From: an uncultured Amylibacter sp.
GTDB lineage: Bacteria; Pseudomonadota; Alphaproteobacteria; Rhodobacterales; Rhodobacteraceae
Direction of reading: 5' to 3'
Length of the DNA stretch: 8,721 bases
NCBI GenBank assembly: GCA_938001995.1
Contig: CALLAV010000008.1
Span: 1-8,721 of the forward strand
Under the pieces are notes generated by a model. That model did not search any database and was not told the DNA's origin. It worked only from the letters and a program-made list of their open reading frames with translations. Each line of letters starts with the position of its first letter. Position 1 is the first letter of the stretch. Below are positions 1 to 5,935 of this stretch, piece after piece. A program made the position numbers and the translations under genes.

Positions 1-1499
1 GTGGAGAGCGCGTCGACAGGTTCTTCGTTCACGAGGATCTGCATTTTGACCAGCTTGTCCTCGCGGTAGCCTTCCATTTGGTAATCGAAAGAGGCGTAGC
101 CTTTGGTCACGGATTTCAGGCGATCATAAAAGTCGAACACCACTTCGTTGAGCGGCAGATCATAGACCACCATCGCCCGTGTGCCCGCGTAAGTCAGGTC
201 GAGCTGGATGCCGCGACGGTCTTGGCAGAGCTTGAGCACATCACCTAGGTATTCGTCAGGCACAAGGATCGTCGCCTTGATGCGCGGTTCCTCTAGATGC
301 TCGACATGGGTCAGGTCGGGCATGTCGGCGGGGTTGTGCAATTCGATCATCGTGCCGTCGCGCATATGAACGTGGTAAATAACGCTCGGCGCTGTGGTGA
401 TCAGCTCGATGTCGTATTCACGCTCTAGGCGGTCGCGGATGACCTCTAGGTGCAGCAGGCCAAGGAAGCCACAGCGGAAGCCAAAGCCGAGCGCGGCGGA
501 GGTTTCCATTTCAGTGCTGAACGACGCATCGTTGAGCGAGAGTTTGGAGATTGCTTCGCGCAGGTCCTCGAATTGGGCGTTGTCGACGGGGAACAGGCCA
601 CAGAACACCACGGGTTGGGACGGCGCGAATCCTGGCAAAGCGGTTTCAGTGCCCTTCTTTTCTGTGGTGATTGTGTCGCCCACTTTGGTGTCGCGCACCT
701 GCTTGATCGACGCGGTCAGAAAGCCCATTTCACCCGGGCCCAGCACGTCGATGTTGTCCATTTGCGGGCGGAACACGCCGACACGGTCCACTGGGTATAC
801 AGCGTTGGTGGCCATCATGCGGATGCGGTCGCCTTTGCGCAAAAAGCCATCGATGACGCGGACCAAAACGACCACACCGAGGTAGGCGTCATACCAGCTG
901 TCCACCAGCATGGCCTTAAGCGGTGCGTCGGGATTGCCTTTGGGCGCAGGCAGGCGGGTGACGATGGCTTCCAAAACGTCAGGGATGCCGATGCCTGTTT
1001 TGGCCGACACCATAATCGCGTCTGTCGCGTCGATGCCGATGACGTCTTCGATTTGTTCGCACACGCGCTCGGGTTCGGACGCGGGCAGGTCGATTTTGTT
1101 CAAAACTGGCACAATGTCGTGGTCCGCATCGATGGCTTGGTACACGTTGGCAAGGGTCTGCGCCTCAACCCCTTGGGTGGAGTCCACGACCAGCAGCGAA
1201 CCCTCGACCGCCCGCATTGAACGGGACACCTCATAGGCGAAATCCACGTGGCCCGGCGTATCGATCAGGTTCAGGACATAATCCTCCCCATCGTTCGCCT
1301 TATATTCGATCCGCACAGAGTTTGCTTTGATCGTGATGCCGCGCTCGCGCTCGATATCCATCGTGTCGAGCATCTGGGCTTCCATGTCCCGTTCCGCCAC
1401 CGTACCCGTCTGCTGGATCAAACGATCCGCAAGTGTGGATTTGCCGTGGTCGATGTGCGCAACGATGGAAAAATTGCGGATTTTTGAAAGGTCTGTCAT
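1..1499 (-). CDS. lepA: Elongation factor 4 (LepA), 3'-truncated
   Basis: This is the translational GTPase LepA/EF4, which acts on ribosomes in the cytoplasm and is linked to back-translocation and initiation or assembly quality. The visible 499 residues show all five G motifs: AHIDHGKS (14-21, P-loop), RGITI (53-57, switch I), DTPGH (80-84), NKID (134-137) and SAK (165-167). The family signature [15 protein letters not shown] follows downstream, with the EF-G-like domain after it. The family is about 600 residues long, so roughly 100 C-terminal residues, including the LepA-specific domain, lie beyond base 1. The start is the ATG at 1499, reading [20 protein letters not shown], which matches the usual family N-terminus. 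No Shine-Dalgarno sequence precedes it; a promoter-like sequence ends 8 nt upstream (separate entry). No neighbour in the same direction is visible. Identification is secure. Confidence 0.98.
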   Translation of the reverse strand, partial: MTDLSKIRNFSIVAHIDHGKSTLADRLIQQTGTVAERDMEAQMLDTMDIERERGITIKANSVRIEYKANDGEDYVLNLIDTPGHVDFAYEVSRSMRAVEGSLLVVDSTQGVEAQTLANVYQAIDADHDIVPVLNKIDLPASEPERVCEQIEDVIGIDATDAIMVSAKTGIGIPDVLEAIVTRLPAPKGNPDAPLKAMLVDSWYDAYLGVVVLVRVIDGFLRKGDRIRMMATNAVYPVDRVGVFRPQMDNIDVLGPGEMGFLTASIKQVRDTKVGDTITTEKKGTETALPGFAPSQPVVFCGLFPVDNAQFEDLREAISKLSLNDASFSTEMETSAALGFGFRCGFLGLLHLEVIRDRLEREYDIELITTAPSVIYHVHMRDGTMIELHNPADMPDLTHVEHLEEPRIKATILVPDEYLGDVLKLCQDRRGIQLDLTYAGTRAMVVYDLPLNEVVFDFYDRLKSVTKGYASFDYQMEGYREDKLVKMQILVNEEPVDALS

Positions 1500-1507
1500 G
1501 GGTTTGG

Positions 1508-1536
1508 GATATGGCGGGGAATAGGGTTTGCGTCAA
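1508..1536 (-). promoter_or_regulatory. Probable lepA promoter, possibly giving a leaderless mRNA
   Basis: On the minus strand TTGACG (1536-1531) lies 17 bp from CATATC (1513-1508), a good fit to a housekeeping sigma-factor promoter. Only 8 nt separate the -10 box from the lepA ATG at 1499. Transcription would therefore begin at or within a base or two of the start codon. This agrees with the absence of any Shine-Dalgarno sequence there. The boxes are seen; the start site is inferred. Confidence 0.45.
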
Positions 1537-1690
1537 GGTGGATTGGTGTTTTCGCGCGCAAAGACCGCAAGCATCGCTTTGGACTGGTCCCCAACCATAA
1601 CCAACATGTGACATTTGCAATCGTTGCACGGCGCCCTATCTCGTGGCACAAGACCATTAAGAACGCAAAAAGCGTCGAGTTGAGGTGGAT

Positions 1691-1993
1691 ATGAAACGAT
1701 TTTTAGCCCTTTTGGTGCTGTGCAACGCGTTGGGCGTGTCGCAAGCAGATGCAGGTCGAATTGAGCGGGCCTGCAAAGCATCGGATCGCAATGCGGCGTC
1801 AAGCGCGTTGTGTCGTTGCATTCAGAAAGCCGCGAACGCCAAGCTGACGTTTTCAGACCGTCGCTTGGCTGCCAAGTTTTTCAAGAAACCAGACCTTGCG
1901 CAGGAAACCCGTCAATCAGACGACCCGCGCAAAGAACGTTTTTGGAAACGATACAAATCGTTTAGCGCCCATGCCGCGAAGGTGTGCAGTTAA
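1691..1993 (+). CDS. Small secreted cysteine-containing protein ('arginine transporter'-type)
   Basis: A 100-residue protein with a signal peptide: MKRF, a hydrophobic stretch LALLVLCNALGV, then ADA before Gly22, so cleavage after Ala21 is likely and the product is probably periplasmic. The mature part is basic and carries four cysteines (28, 41, 43 and 99), enough for two disulfides. Its pattern IERAC...SSALCRCIQ...SDRRLAAKFF...FWKRY is one I recall from short Rhodobacterales proteins usually labelled 'arginine transporter'. That label looks unsupported, since there is no membrane domain beyond the signal peptide and no known transporter fold is visible. An in-frame GTG at 1685 also exists, but ATG 1691 is preferred because GAGG (1682-1685) sits 5 nt upstream. 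The gene converges with the lectin gene, stop against stop. Function is unknown. Confidence 0.8.
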   Translation: MKRFLALLVLCNALGVSQADAGRIERACKASDRNAASSALCRCIQKAANAKLTFSDRRLAAKFFKKPDLAQETRQSDDPRKERFWKRYKSFSAHAAKVCS

Positions 1994-2005
1994 TTACTGC
2001 CCACC
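1981..2005. terminator. Hairpin between convergent genes, both stop codons in the loop
   Basis: An inverted repeat GGTG-T-GCAGT, loop TAATT, ACTGC-C-CACC pairs 9 of 10 positions. The plus-strand TAA (1991-1993) of the secreted-protein gene lies in the loop. The minus-strand stop (1994-1996) of the lectin gene begins in the loop and ends on the first base of the right arm. No T-tract follows on either strand, so this is not a textbook intrinsic terminator. A bidirectional transcript-end or mRNA-stabilising element is the likely role, by inference. Confidence 0.5.
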
Positions 2006-2392
2006 ACTGCGGCGCAATGTGCTGACAGGAACGGCCGATCCAATTGCGGACCATGACGCCGACGCCCGTGCAATTTTCGTGTCATCCCAAGTCACAAAAC
2101 ACAGCATGAACCCTTCGCGTGTCACTTCTTCAGCTTGGATGTTGAACCGAAGGTTTTGCGCGCGAGAGGCATCAATACCCGAAATACCCACTGTGATGTG
2201 AGGCGGTTTTTGAAACGGCGCGGCGAACGCCACGGGAATGCGCACTGCGCGGTCCCCATCGCCAGCCCACATCGGTTCGTTGTTATCCACATGATTAAAG
2301 ACCTCACCCGCGCCCGTGATGATCTGCATTCCCACCAAAGGGGAAGTTGTTTGTTGCGCGAATTGCGCTGGCATATGCCGTGTACCGTCCAT
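1994..2392 (-). CDS. H-type lectin domain protein
   Basis: A 132-residue soluble protein without signal peptide or membrane segment. Residues about 47-117 match the H-type lectin fold first known from snail agglutinin. The pattern has a strand and 'pF' start (RIPVAFAAPFQKPP), then HITVGISGIDAS, an R-x-N-x-x-A-E-E-V-T-x-x-G-F stretch (82-95), and TWDDTKI followed by SWSAIG (112-117). In known members this fold trimerises and binds N-acetylgalactosamine-type sugars; whether this protein binds sugar cannot be read from the sequence. The first 45 residues are not part of the domain and may form an oligomerisation or linker segment. The start at ATG 2392 has AGGT about 7 nt upstream (minus strand). 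It stands alone, converging on the secreted-protein gene. Export, if any, would need a non-Sec route. Domain assignment is fairly sure; the role is unknown. Confidence 0.8.
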   Translation of the reverse strand: MDGTRHMPAQFAQQTTSPLVGMQIITGAGEVFNHVDNNEPMWAGDGDRAVRIPVAFAAPFQKPPHITVGISGIDASRAQNLRFNIQAEEVTREGFMLCFVTWDDTKIARASASWSAIGSAVPVSTLRRSGGQ

Positions 2393-2671
2393 TTTTCTAC
2401 CTGTGTTGCCCCCTAAAAAGTTAGGATACTCGGCCCTCGTTACGCTTCGGTTAAGCTAAGCAAAATCAATACAGGGGGTAAAATACTGCTATTTTCGCGC
2501 GCTGGTTCTTTGGCCAGCTGAGCGACTAATTAATTTGAATCACAGGGATTTGCACAGGTCAAATGTCATCTGCGACTTTTTTGTTAAAATGTAGGAATTG
2601 TGCGATTTTGATACACTAAATCCCGTTATGGTTGAATGAATCGATGCATATGTACCAATTTGAATCACCAC
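2393..2671. other. AT-rich intergenic region upstream of the lectin gene
   Basis: No credible gene is seen in these 279 bases. The stretch holds the lectin-gene leader (a small CCTAA-AAAG-TTAGG hairpin at 2412-2425) and presumably its promoter, though no convincing -35/-10 pair stands out. It also contains a 5-bp hairpin (GCTGG 2501-2505 with CCAGC 2514-2518), a 12-bp direct repeat and three GANTC sites (separate entry). A TTTTTT run at 2578-2583 has only a weak stem before it. It is clearly more AT-rich than the flanking genes, as expected for non-coding DNA. Confidence 0.6.
2532..2668. repeat. 12-bp direct repeat with clustered GANTC sites
   Basis: AATTTGAATCAC occurs at 2532-2543 and again, identically, at 2657-2668, 125 bp apart. 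Each copy contains GAATC (2537-2541 and 2662-2666), and a third GAATC is at 2638-2642. GANTC is the recognition site of the alphaproteobacterial cell-cycle methylase CcrM. The second copy begins 4 nt beyond the Rieske gene stop. The sequence facts are direct; any regulatory or methylation role is inference. Confidence 0.6.
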
Positions 2672-3019
2672 CTAGGCAATGACCCAATCACCTTTGGTCT
2701 CTTTTATCGGGATTGCGGACAGCGCACAGTTCAGCCCAAAGCCAGCAACGCCCTGCCCCGTTTGCGCGTCAAACGCCGCGTCGTGATTGGTGCAAATCAA
2801 ACGCGTGCCATCACTGCCCAAAACGTCTCCGCGTGTATCAAGGGGTAGAAATTGATGCGGGCAGGCATTCACAAAGGCACGCGTGCCTTGCCCGTCAGAC
2901 ACAAGCAGGATCGGAAACTCGCCAAGCGTCAACGCGGTCACCCCCGCCTGCACATCCTTGGATGCACACACGAGGGTCCCAACTGTGGGCGCGTCTGGGA
3001 AATCGGTCCAGCTCAACAC
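2672..3019 (-). CDS. Rieske [2Fe-2S] ferredoxin-like protein downstream of hpd
   Basis: A 115-residue single-domain Rieske protein, probably a soluble cytoplasmic electron carrier or an oxygenase component. Cluster ligands are visible as C53-P-H55 and C76-T-N-H79. Twenty residues lie between H55 and C76, longer than the 15-17 typical of BphF-like ferredoxins but in keeping with another small Rieske subfamily (CPHxxxPLD...CxxHxAxF). There is no signal peptide or membrane anchor, so it is not a bc1-type Rieske. The chosen start is GTG 3019, only 4 nt past the hpd stop, giving (M)LSWTDFPDAP. The reading frame stays open upstream inside hpd, but a start there would read antiparallel-looking low-complexity sequence from another frame of hpd. 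TTG 3016 is a weaker alternative. No good ribosome-binding site is seen, so translation is probably coupled to hpd. Its redox partner is unknown; hpd itself needs none. Confidence 0.85.
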   Translation of the reverse strand: MLSWTDFPDAPTVGTLVCASKDVQAGVTALTLGEFPILLVSDGQGTRAFVNACPHQFLPLDTRGDVLGSDGTRLICTNHDAAFDAQTGQGVAGFGLNCALSAIPIKETKGDWVIA

Positions 3020-3023
3020 AAGA

Positions 3024-4121
3024 CTAGGCCGCGTCGATGACACCGCGTTCGATTTGATCAGCCTCGATGCTTTCGAACAGCGCTTTGAAGTTGCCTTCGC
3101 CAAAGCCGTCGTCGCCTTTGCGTTGGATGAACTCAAAGAAGATTGGGCCGATCACGGTTTTTGAAAAGATTTGCAACAGCACGCGGGTTTCACCGCCGTC
3201 TACTACACCTTCACCATCGATAAGGATGCCGTGCTTTTCCATGCGCTCAATCGGTTCTTCGTGGCCTTTCACCCGCTGGCCCGACATTTTGTAATACATC
3301 GGTGGCGGGGGTGGCATGAATTCCAGCCCGCGGCTGTGAATTTCATCGGTTGCCGCGTAAATATCGTTGGTGGCAACAGCAATGTGCTGGATGCCTTCGC
3401 CTTTGTATTCGCGCAGATACTCTTCGATCTGGGATTTGTCGTCAGAGGATTCATTGATCGGGATACGAATGCGGCCACACGGGGATGTCAACGCGCGGGA
3501 TGTCAGGCCCGTGACCTTGCCTGCAATATCAAAGAAACGGATTTCGCGGAAATTGAACGTATCGCGGTAGAATTTGTACCAGGTGTCCATGTTGCCACGG
3601 ATCACATTGTGGGTCAGGTGATCGAGGTAAAAGAACCCAACGCCTTTGGGCTGTTCATTGGTGTTGAAATCGTATTCATCGGCATAGGCGTTCTCCCCTT
3701 CACCGTAGGTGTCCACAAAATACAGCAGTGAACCACCGATGCCTTTGACCGCAGGCACGTTGAGCGATTTGTCGTCCGCGTCATAAGGTTCTGCACCGAG
3801 CTTGATTGCGTGTTCATAGGCATGCTGCGCATCAGCGACGCGCCATGCCATAGACGGGGCACACGGACCATGATCATCCACAAAACGCATCCCAAAAGAC
3901 CCAGGTTCTGCGTTCAACACGTAGGTGATATCCCCTTGCTGCCACAGCTCAATTGCCTTGGTTTTGTGCGTTGCTGTATGGGTGTAACCCATTTTGGTGA
4001 ACAGCTTGCGCAACTCCTCTGGCTCGCGGTGCGCGAATTCAACGAATTCAAAGCCGTCCGTGCCAGCTGGATTCATATCGGAAATCGTGGATTTCGGTGC
4101 ATCGTGTGGAAAGGGACCCAT
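3024..4121 (-). CDS. hpd: 4-Hydroxyphenylpyruvate dioxygenase
   Basis: Converts 4-hydroxyphenylpyruvate and O2 to homogentisate and CO2, the second step of tyrosine degradation; a cytoplasmic non-haem Fe(II) enzyme. The 365 residues form the usual two vicinal-oxygen-chelate domains (about 20-145 and 163-345). The three iron ligands are visible: H168 in LDHLTHNV, H246 in GEGIQHIA and E330 in IFFEFIQRK. Conserved FNFREIRFFDI (189-199) and GLTSRAL (205-211) also fit. Length matches bacterial family members and nothing looks broken. Start ATG 4121 has AGGAG (4132-4128) 6 nt upstream. The gene is divergent from the Lrp/AsnC regulator across 152 bp and is followed 4 nt later by the Rieske gene. Homogentisate dioxygenase and later pathway genes are not in the window. 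Control by the neighbouring regulator is inferred from the layout. Confidence 0.97.
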   Translation of the reverse strand: MGPFPHDAPKSTISDMNPAGTDGFEFVEFAHREPEELRKLFTKMGYTHTATHKTKAIELWQQGDITYVLNAEPGSFGMRFVDDHGPCAPSMAWRVADAQHAYEHAIKLGAEPYDADDKSLNVPAVKGIGGSLLYFVDTYGEGENAYADEYDFNTNEQPKGVGFFYLDHLTHNVIRGNMDTWYKFYRDTFNFREIRFFDIAGKVTGLTSRALTSPCGRIRIPINESSDDKSQIEEYLREYKGEGIQHIAVATNDIYAATDEIHSRGLEFMPPPPPMYYKMSGQRVKGHEEPIERMEKHGILIDGEGVVDGGETRVLLQIFSKTVIGPIFFEFIQRKGDDGFGEGNFKALFESIEADQIERGVIDAA

Positions 4122-4127
4122 TGGAAA

Positions 4128-4160
4128 CTCCTGTCAGGTGTTGCGCTTTTTTCCAGTATA
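4128..4160 (-). promoter_or_regulatory. hpd -10 box and ribosome-binding site
   Basis: On the minus strand TATACT (4160-4155) is a good -10 hexamer about 34 nt before the hpd ATG. The 17-bp-spaced position has no good -35 match, which would suit a promoter needing an activator. AGGAG (4132-4128) is a strong Shine-Dalgarno sequence 6 nt before the start codon. The motifs are seen; promoter use is inferred. Confidence 0.4.
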
Positions 4161-4181
4161 GACGCAGCGCCATGCGCGGAA

Positions 4182-4261
4182 TGCGCAAAATGTGGGTCAA
4201 ACCAAGAAATGATTCGCCATATTCCGCACATTTTGTGATATATTGCGGGAAAATTGCGCAA
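4182..4261. promoter_or_regulatory. Operator-like repeat array between hpd and the Lrp/AsnC gene
   Basis: CAAAATGTG (4186-4194) and CACATTTTG (4227-4235) are exact 9-bp inverted arms with centres 41 bp apart. Closer to the regulator, ATTGCG recurs at 4242-4247 and 4253-4258, 11 bp apart, with a near copy ATTCCG at 4221-4226, so the copies lie on one face of the helix. The last copy is part of the palindrome TTGCGCAA (4254-4261). A -10-like TATATT (4239-4244) for the regulator lies inside the array. Phased, multiple sites suit an oligomeric Lrp/AsnC protein. Binding is an inference. Confidence 0.45.
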
Positions 4262-4273
4262 AGGCCAACGAAC

Positions 4274-4732
4274 ATGCTTGATTATACGGATTTAAAACTG
4301 CTTGCGGCGCTGCAAGAGAATGCGACCGCTACGGCGCAAGAGCTGTCCGATCAATTGAACCTTTCTGCAAGCCAGATTGGGCGCCGGCGACAAAGGCTTG
4401 AAGAGTCGGGTCATGTCATGGGCTATCACGCGCACTTGTCGCCCAAACACCTTGGCTTGGATGTTCAGGCGTTTGTACAAGTGGCCATGACAGGGCACAC
4501 ACCTGACAATGCGGGGCGGTTTGAAAAGCTGGTGGAACGCACGCCAGAGGTGGTCAGTCTGTGGACGCTGACTGGAGATGCGGATTACATGTTGCGAGTT
4601 TATTGCAAGTCGCTTGCGGCGCTAAACACGCTGGTACACGAGGTGTTCTTGCCACACGAAGCGGTGGCGCGTGTGCAGACCAAGATCGTTATGAAACAGT
4701 TGAAAAAAGACACAGGCTTGCCCGTTGGCTAG
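4274..4732 (+). CDS. Lrp/AsnC-family transcriptional regulator
   Basis: A 152-residue regulator with the standard two-domain layout. The N-terminal helix-turn-helix covers about residues 4-50 (TDLKLLAALQENATATAQELSDQLNLSASQIG... split over helices, recognition helix near 31-42 with RRRQRLEESG after it). The C-terminal RAM/AsnC ligand-binding domain spans about 64-142, with the typical glycine-turn GDADYMLRV at 101-109. Family members oligomerise and respond to amino acids or related effectors. Start ATG 4274 gives MLDYTDLKLL, the usual family N-terminus; AAAGG (4260-4264) lies 9 nt upstream. The reading frame stays open upstream to 4097, but that part overlaps the hpd 5' end and is unlike the family. 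Divergent placement from hpd makes a tyrosine- or hydroxyphenylpyruvate-responsive role the best guess. Its stop overlaps the MFS gene stop by 4 nt. Confidence 0.93.
   Translation: MLDYTDLKLLAALQENATATAQELSDQLNLSASQIGRRRQRLEESGHVMGYHAHLSPKHLGLDVQAFVQVAMTGHTPDNAGRFEKLVERTPEVVSLWTLTGDADYMLRVYCKSLAALNTLVHEVFLPHEAVARVQTKIVMKQLKKDTGLPVG
4729..4732. other. CTAG stop-codon overlap of convergent genes
   Basis: The four bases CTAG supply TAG (4730-4732) to the Lrp/AsnC regulator on the plus strand and TAG (4731-4729) to the MFS gene on the minus strand. The genes therefore overlap by 4 nt tail to tail. No strong hairpin or T-tract is seen here, so transcripts probably read into each other's 3' ends. 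Confidence 0.9.
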
Positions 4733-5877
4733 GCCCTTTGCCGCGCGAGGATCACGTGTGCGGCGATACCGAGTGCGTAGGCTATCAGCGCGAATACGAC
4801 GATACCCGAAAACCCCATGACAGAGATCATACCGAGCACGATGGGCGTGCCAAACGTATTGCCAAGGTTGCCCATTTGCGCAACCGCACCATTGGCATGG
4901 GCGCGGTCAGTGGCCGAAACGTTGAGTGCTGGAATAGCCGCGAAATTCGCCCCTTGAACAAGGCCAAGCGTGGCGAATAGCGCAACACATAGGATCGGGT
5001 TTGCTGGAGCGAAGGCGAAAAGAATCATGACAAAAGCAGCCGACGCAAAACCAACAATGACCACGGTTACGGACGATACAAACCGCAACAGGAACACGCC
5101 AAGGGTCATGGACGTAGCGATCCCAGCCAGCGGCATAAGACCCACGGTTAGGATCCGCACACTCTCGTCAATGAAGGGCGGAAGGACAGCCAACAAGGAC
5201 ACAAATGTCAGCGTGTAGCACAGCCAAGCAAAGGCGGGGGCCGAAGTGGACGGATTGGTGTAAACGGTCACGTGTTGGCGTAGCAGGTTTTTGATTGGGG
5301 CCGGGTTTGTGTCCTCCACCTTTGGCAGCACAAGCCACAAGATGGCAGCGATGGCGATCATCCAAATGGCATGGGCATAAAAAATGCTCGGGATGCCATA
5401 AGCGGCCACCAAGGGTTCGCCAAACCACGCCGTAAGCGCATATGCGACACCAAAGAAGGTGGACCAGAGCGTCATAGCCAAGGGCACGAACCGCGCGGCA
5501 GAGATTTGCGCAATCAGGGTTGGGGCCGCGACGGTGATGATGAGGTGCGATGCGCCTTCAACCAGTCGCAGGCCCATCATGATAGGAAGGGCTGGAAGCG
5601 TTGCCTCGATCAGCGCGATAATGGCGCCAAGGACTAAGCCCGCAATCAGCATTTTGCGAAAGCCGACACGGGCCACAATCAGGCCTGCGGTCAGGCCAAA
5701 AACAATGCCCAGAAAGCTGATGATCGACAGGATGAACCCGAACAACGGCGAGGCGCGCCCACCCGTGTAAAATGCCTCTAGATCCGCAAACACCAGCGAT
5801 ATCTTTGAGAATTGCGCGGCAGCCCCAAGGCCCGCGCACCACAATAAGATCACAACAAGGGGCGATGAGCGGAGCAT
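4729..5877 (-). CDS. Major facilitator superfamily (MFS) transporter
   Basis: A 382-residue inner-membrane carrier with about 12 hydrophobic segments, consistent with the 12-helix MFS fold. The signature loop between helices 2 and 3 is visible as G-L-x-x-G-L-I-V-A-R-V-G-F-R-K (61-75), a variant of motif A in which the usual acidic residue is replaced by alanine. A hydrophilic central loop (about 195-225, KVEDTNPAPIKNLLRQ) separates the halves. Substrate is not evident. ATG 5877 is the first ATG and places helix 1 immediately after MLRSS. The frame is open to a TTG at 5964 inside the aminotransferase gene, but that adds a basic 29-residue extension not expected in the family. No strong ribosome-binding site precedes ATG 5877. 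It follows the aminotransferase by 58 nt in the same direction, so co-transcription is likely. Confidence 0.9.
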   Translation of the reverse strand: MLRSSPLVVILLWCAGLGAAAQFSKISLVFADLEAFYTGGRASPLFGFILSIISFLGIVFGLTAGLIVARVGFRKMLIAGLVLGAIIALIEATLPALPIMMGLRLVEGASHLIITVAAPTLIAQISAARFVPLAMTLWSTFFGVAYALTAWFGEPLVAAYGIPSIFYAHAIWMIAIAAILWLVLPKVEDTNPAPIKNLLRQHVTVYTNPSTSAPAFAWLCYTLTFVSLLAVLPPFIDESVRILTVGLMPLAGIATSMTLGVFLLRFVSSVTVVIVGFASAAFVMILFAFAPANPILCVALFATLGLVQGANFAAIPALNVSATDRAHANGAVAQMGNLGNTFGTPIVLGMISVMGFSGIVVFALIAYALGIAAHVILARQRA

Positions 5878-5890
5878 AGGGTTCTTGTGA

Positions 5891-5913
5891 CTTGCGCTTG
5901 GGCGAAGGGCAAG
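5891..5913 (-). other. Imperfect hairpin in the aminotransferase-MFS gap
   Basis: CTTGC-g-CTT, loop GGGCG, AAG-g-GCAAG (plus-strand reading) pairs 8 of 9 positions in a 23-nt span. In the minus-strand mRNA it would end 13 nt before the MFS start codon, close to where a ribosome binds. No T-run follows, so it is not a classic terminator. It may tune translation or mRNA processing between the two genes; this is inference. Confidence 0.35.
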
Positions 5914-5935
5914 ACCCCTGCCCCGTTTGCGCGAA

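Noticed and set aside
450..1220. A 256-codon plus-strand open frame antisense to lepA
   Set aside because: It is the mirror of a highly conserved coding region. The translation is rich in His, Arg and Gly with no recognisable domain, and no ribosome-binding site precedes it.
1615..1641. A plus-strand promoter (TTGCAA and CTATCT) for the secreted-protein gene
   Set aside because: The spacing is 15 bp and both boxes are weak matches, so I did not list it as a feature.
2548..2585. A plus-strand intrinsic terminator ending in the TTTTTT run at 2578-2583
   Set aside because: The only stem before it (CAGGT with ATCTG) is 5 bp including a G-T pair, and no plus-strand gene lies upstream to be terminated.
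2544..2656. A miniature transposable element bounded by the 12-bp direct repeats
   Set aside because: GGGATTT (2545-2551) and AAATCCC (2618-2624) are inverted, but they are not at both ends of the interval. No longer terminal inverted repeats are present, so the evidence is too thin to call an element.
3020..3136. An upstream extension of the Rieske gene overlapping hpd by over 100 nt
   Set aside because: The added 39 residues (Ser/Lys/Ala-rich) come from reading hpd in another frame, and small Rieske proteins normally begin just before the SWTDF-like strand. GTG 3019 fits better.
3171..3731. A 186-codon plus-strand open frame antisense to hpd
   Set aside because: hpd on the other strand is intact with all iron ligands, and the antisense translation shows no family pattern.
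4097..4273. A longer N-terminus for the Lrp/AsnC regulator
   Set aside because: The extra 59 residues overlap the hpd start and the shared control region and do not resemble the family. ATG 4274 gives the usual beginning.
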